This document shows positions 13,817-14,018 of a DNA stretch of 14,018 bases, in pieces. This stretch comes from an uncultured Parabacteroides sp. (GTDB lineage Bacteria > Bacteroidota > Bacteroidia > Bacteroidales > Tannerellaceae): the NCBI GenBank assembly GCA_900547435.1, contig URGO01000086.1, forward strand, positions 1 through 14,018, in the 5' to 3' direction. The translations under genes were made by a program, and so were the position numbers. Numbering within the stretch: position 1 is the stretch's first letter; each line of letters opens with the position of its first letter. The notes below the pieces were generated by a model that was not told the DNA's origin, made no database searches, and saw only the letters and a list, made by a program, of their open reading frames with translations.

Positions 13817-13945
13817 ATGAAACATAGCTATCATACGAAAGTGCGCCGGGTGTTGGGCGATTTGCAGACACCGGTAAGTATATACCTCAAGGTACGCGAT
13901 ATCTATCCGAAATCCGCCTTGCTGGAGAGTTCGGATTTTCATTGA
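13817..13945 (+). pseudogene. trpE: Anthranilate synthase component I, N-terminal fragment with early stop
   Basis: ATG at 13817-13819 opens 42 codons, MKHSYHTKVRRVLGDLQ... to ...LLESSDFH, then TGA at 13943-13945. The segment TPVSIYLKVRD followed by SALLESSDFH is the usual N-terminus of Bacteroidetes TrpE, including the L-E-S-S/Y-D tryptophan-feedback region. Intact TrpE is about 460-520 residues and continues with a block like 'HGxENSxSFI'. Here the frame stops, and none of the three forward frames over 13946-14018 resembles that block. Possible causes are a nonsense or frameshift mutation, an insertion whose end lies just past codon 42, or sequence error near a contig end. No Shine-Dalgarno is visible. 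The enzyme would convert chorismate and an ammonia donor to anthranilate, but this copy as read cannot. Confidence 0.7.
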
Positions 13946-14018
13946 AGAATCCAAATAGAAACGCAACGATTCGTTAGCAAACAGGATAAAAACTCATCGG
14001 TCGGGGAACGCCGCGCGG
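13946..14018. other. Unassigned tail after the trpE stop
   Basis: These 73 bases do not continue TrpE in any forward frame, and I found no gene in them on either strand. An 11-bp palindrome, AACGATTCGTT, lies at 13965-13975. The last ~20 bases are distinctly GC-rich, unlike the preceding trpE codons. They could be the end of an inserted element or a sequence artefact; nothing decides between these. Confidence 0.35.

Overview
The window reads as chromosomal DNA of a Bacteroidales bacterium. The evidence is repeated TAnnTTTG promoter boxes (the Bacteroidetes -7 element), start codons that mostly lack a Shine-Dalgarno, a lipoprotein of the bacterial alpha-2-macroglobulin family, a trp operon that starts with trpB and then trpE, and a large surface protein whose end looks like a type IX secretion (T9SS) sorting domain. 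The T9SS-like tail fits Parabacteroides/Tannerella-like or Barnesiellaceae relatives better than Bacteroides proper; this lineage call is inference.

Layout. (1) 2-3934, plus: 3' portion of a very large secreted surface protein. It is open at the window's left edge, with an AT-rich body and a GC-rich C-terminal part. (2) 3935-4181: convergent intergenic region packed with inverted and direct repeats, including two copies of a TGACA-GAAA-TGTCA hairpin that probably end transcription from both sides. (3) 4182-9695, minus: a single-gene unit for a 1837-residue alpha-2-macroglobulin-like lipoprotein with an intact CLEQ thioester motif. (4) 9696-9846: divergent promoter region with two facing TATATTTG boxes. 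(5) 9847-12237, plus: a two-gene operon of a NahK-like N-acetylhexosamine kinase and an AmpG/PAT-type MFS transporter, which looks like amino-sugar or muropeptide uptake and activation. (6) 12238-12548: a complete tryptophan attenuation leader, with a TTTG-N20-TATATTTG promoter, an 18-codon leader peptide containing Trp-Trp-Trp, a candidate antiterminator and a strong terminator. (7) 12549-13742: trpB. (8) 13743-13816: word repeats that run through the trpB stop codon. (9) 13817-13945: the first 42 codons of trpE, which then hit a stop. The last ~75 bases do not look like trpE in any frame.

Most of the window is ordinary metabolism and envelope biology. The best supported regulatory element is the trp leader. 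The items most worth checking are the broken trpE end, the composition mosaic in the surface protein, the twin hairpins between the convergent genes, and the substrate of the kinase/transporter pair. I found no CRISPR array, no tRNA or rRNA gene, no recognisable transposase or integrase, and no clear new defence or mobile system.
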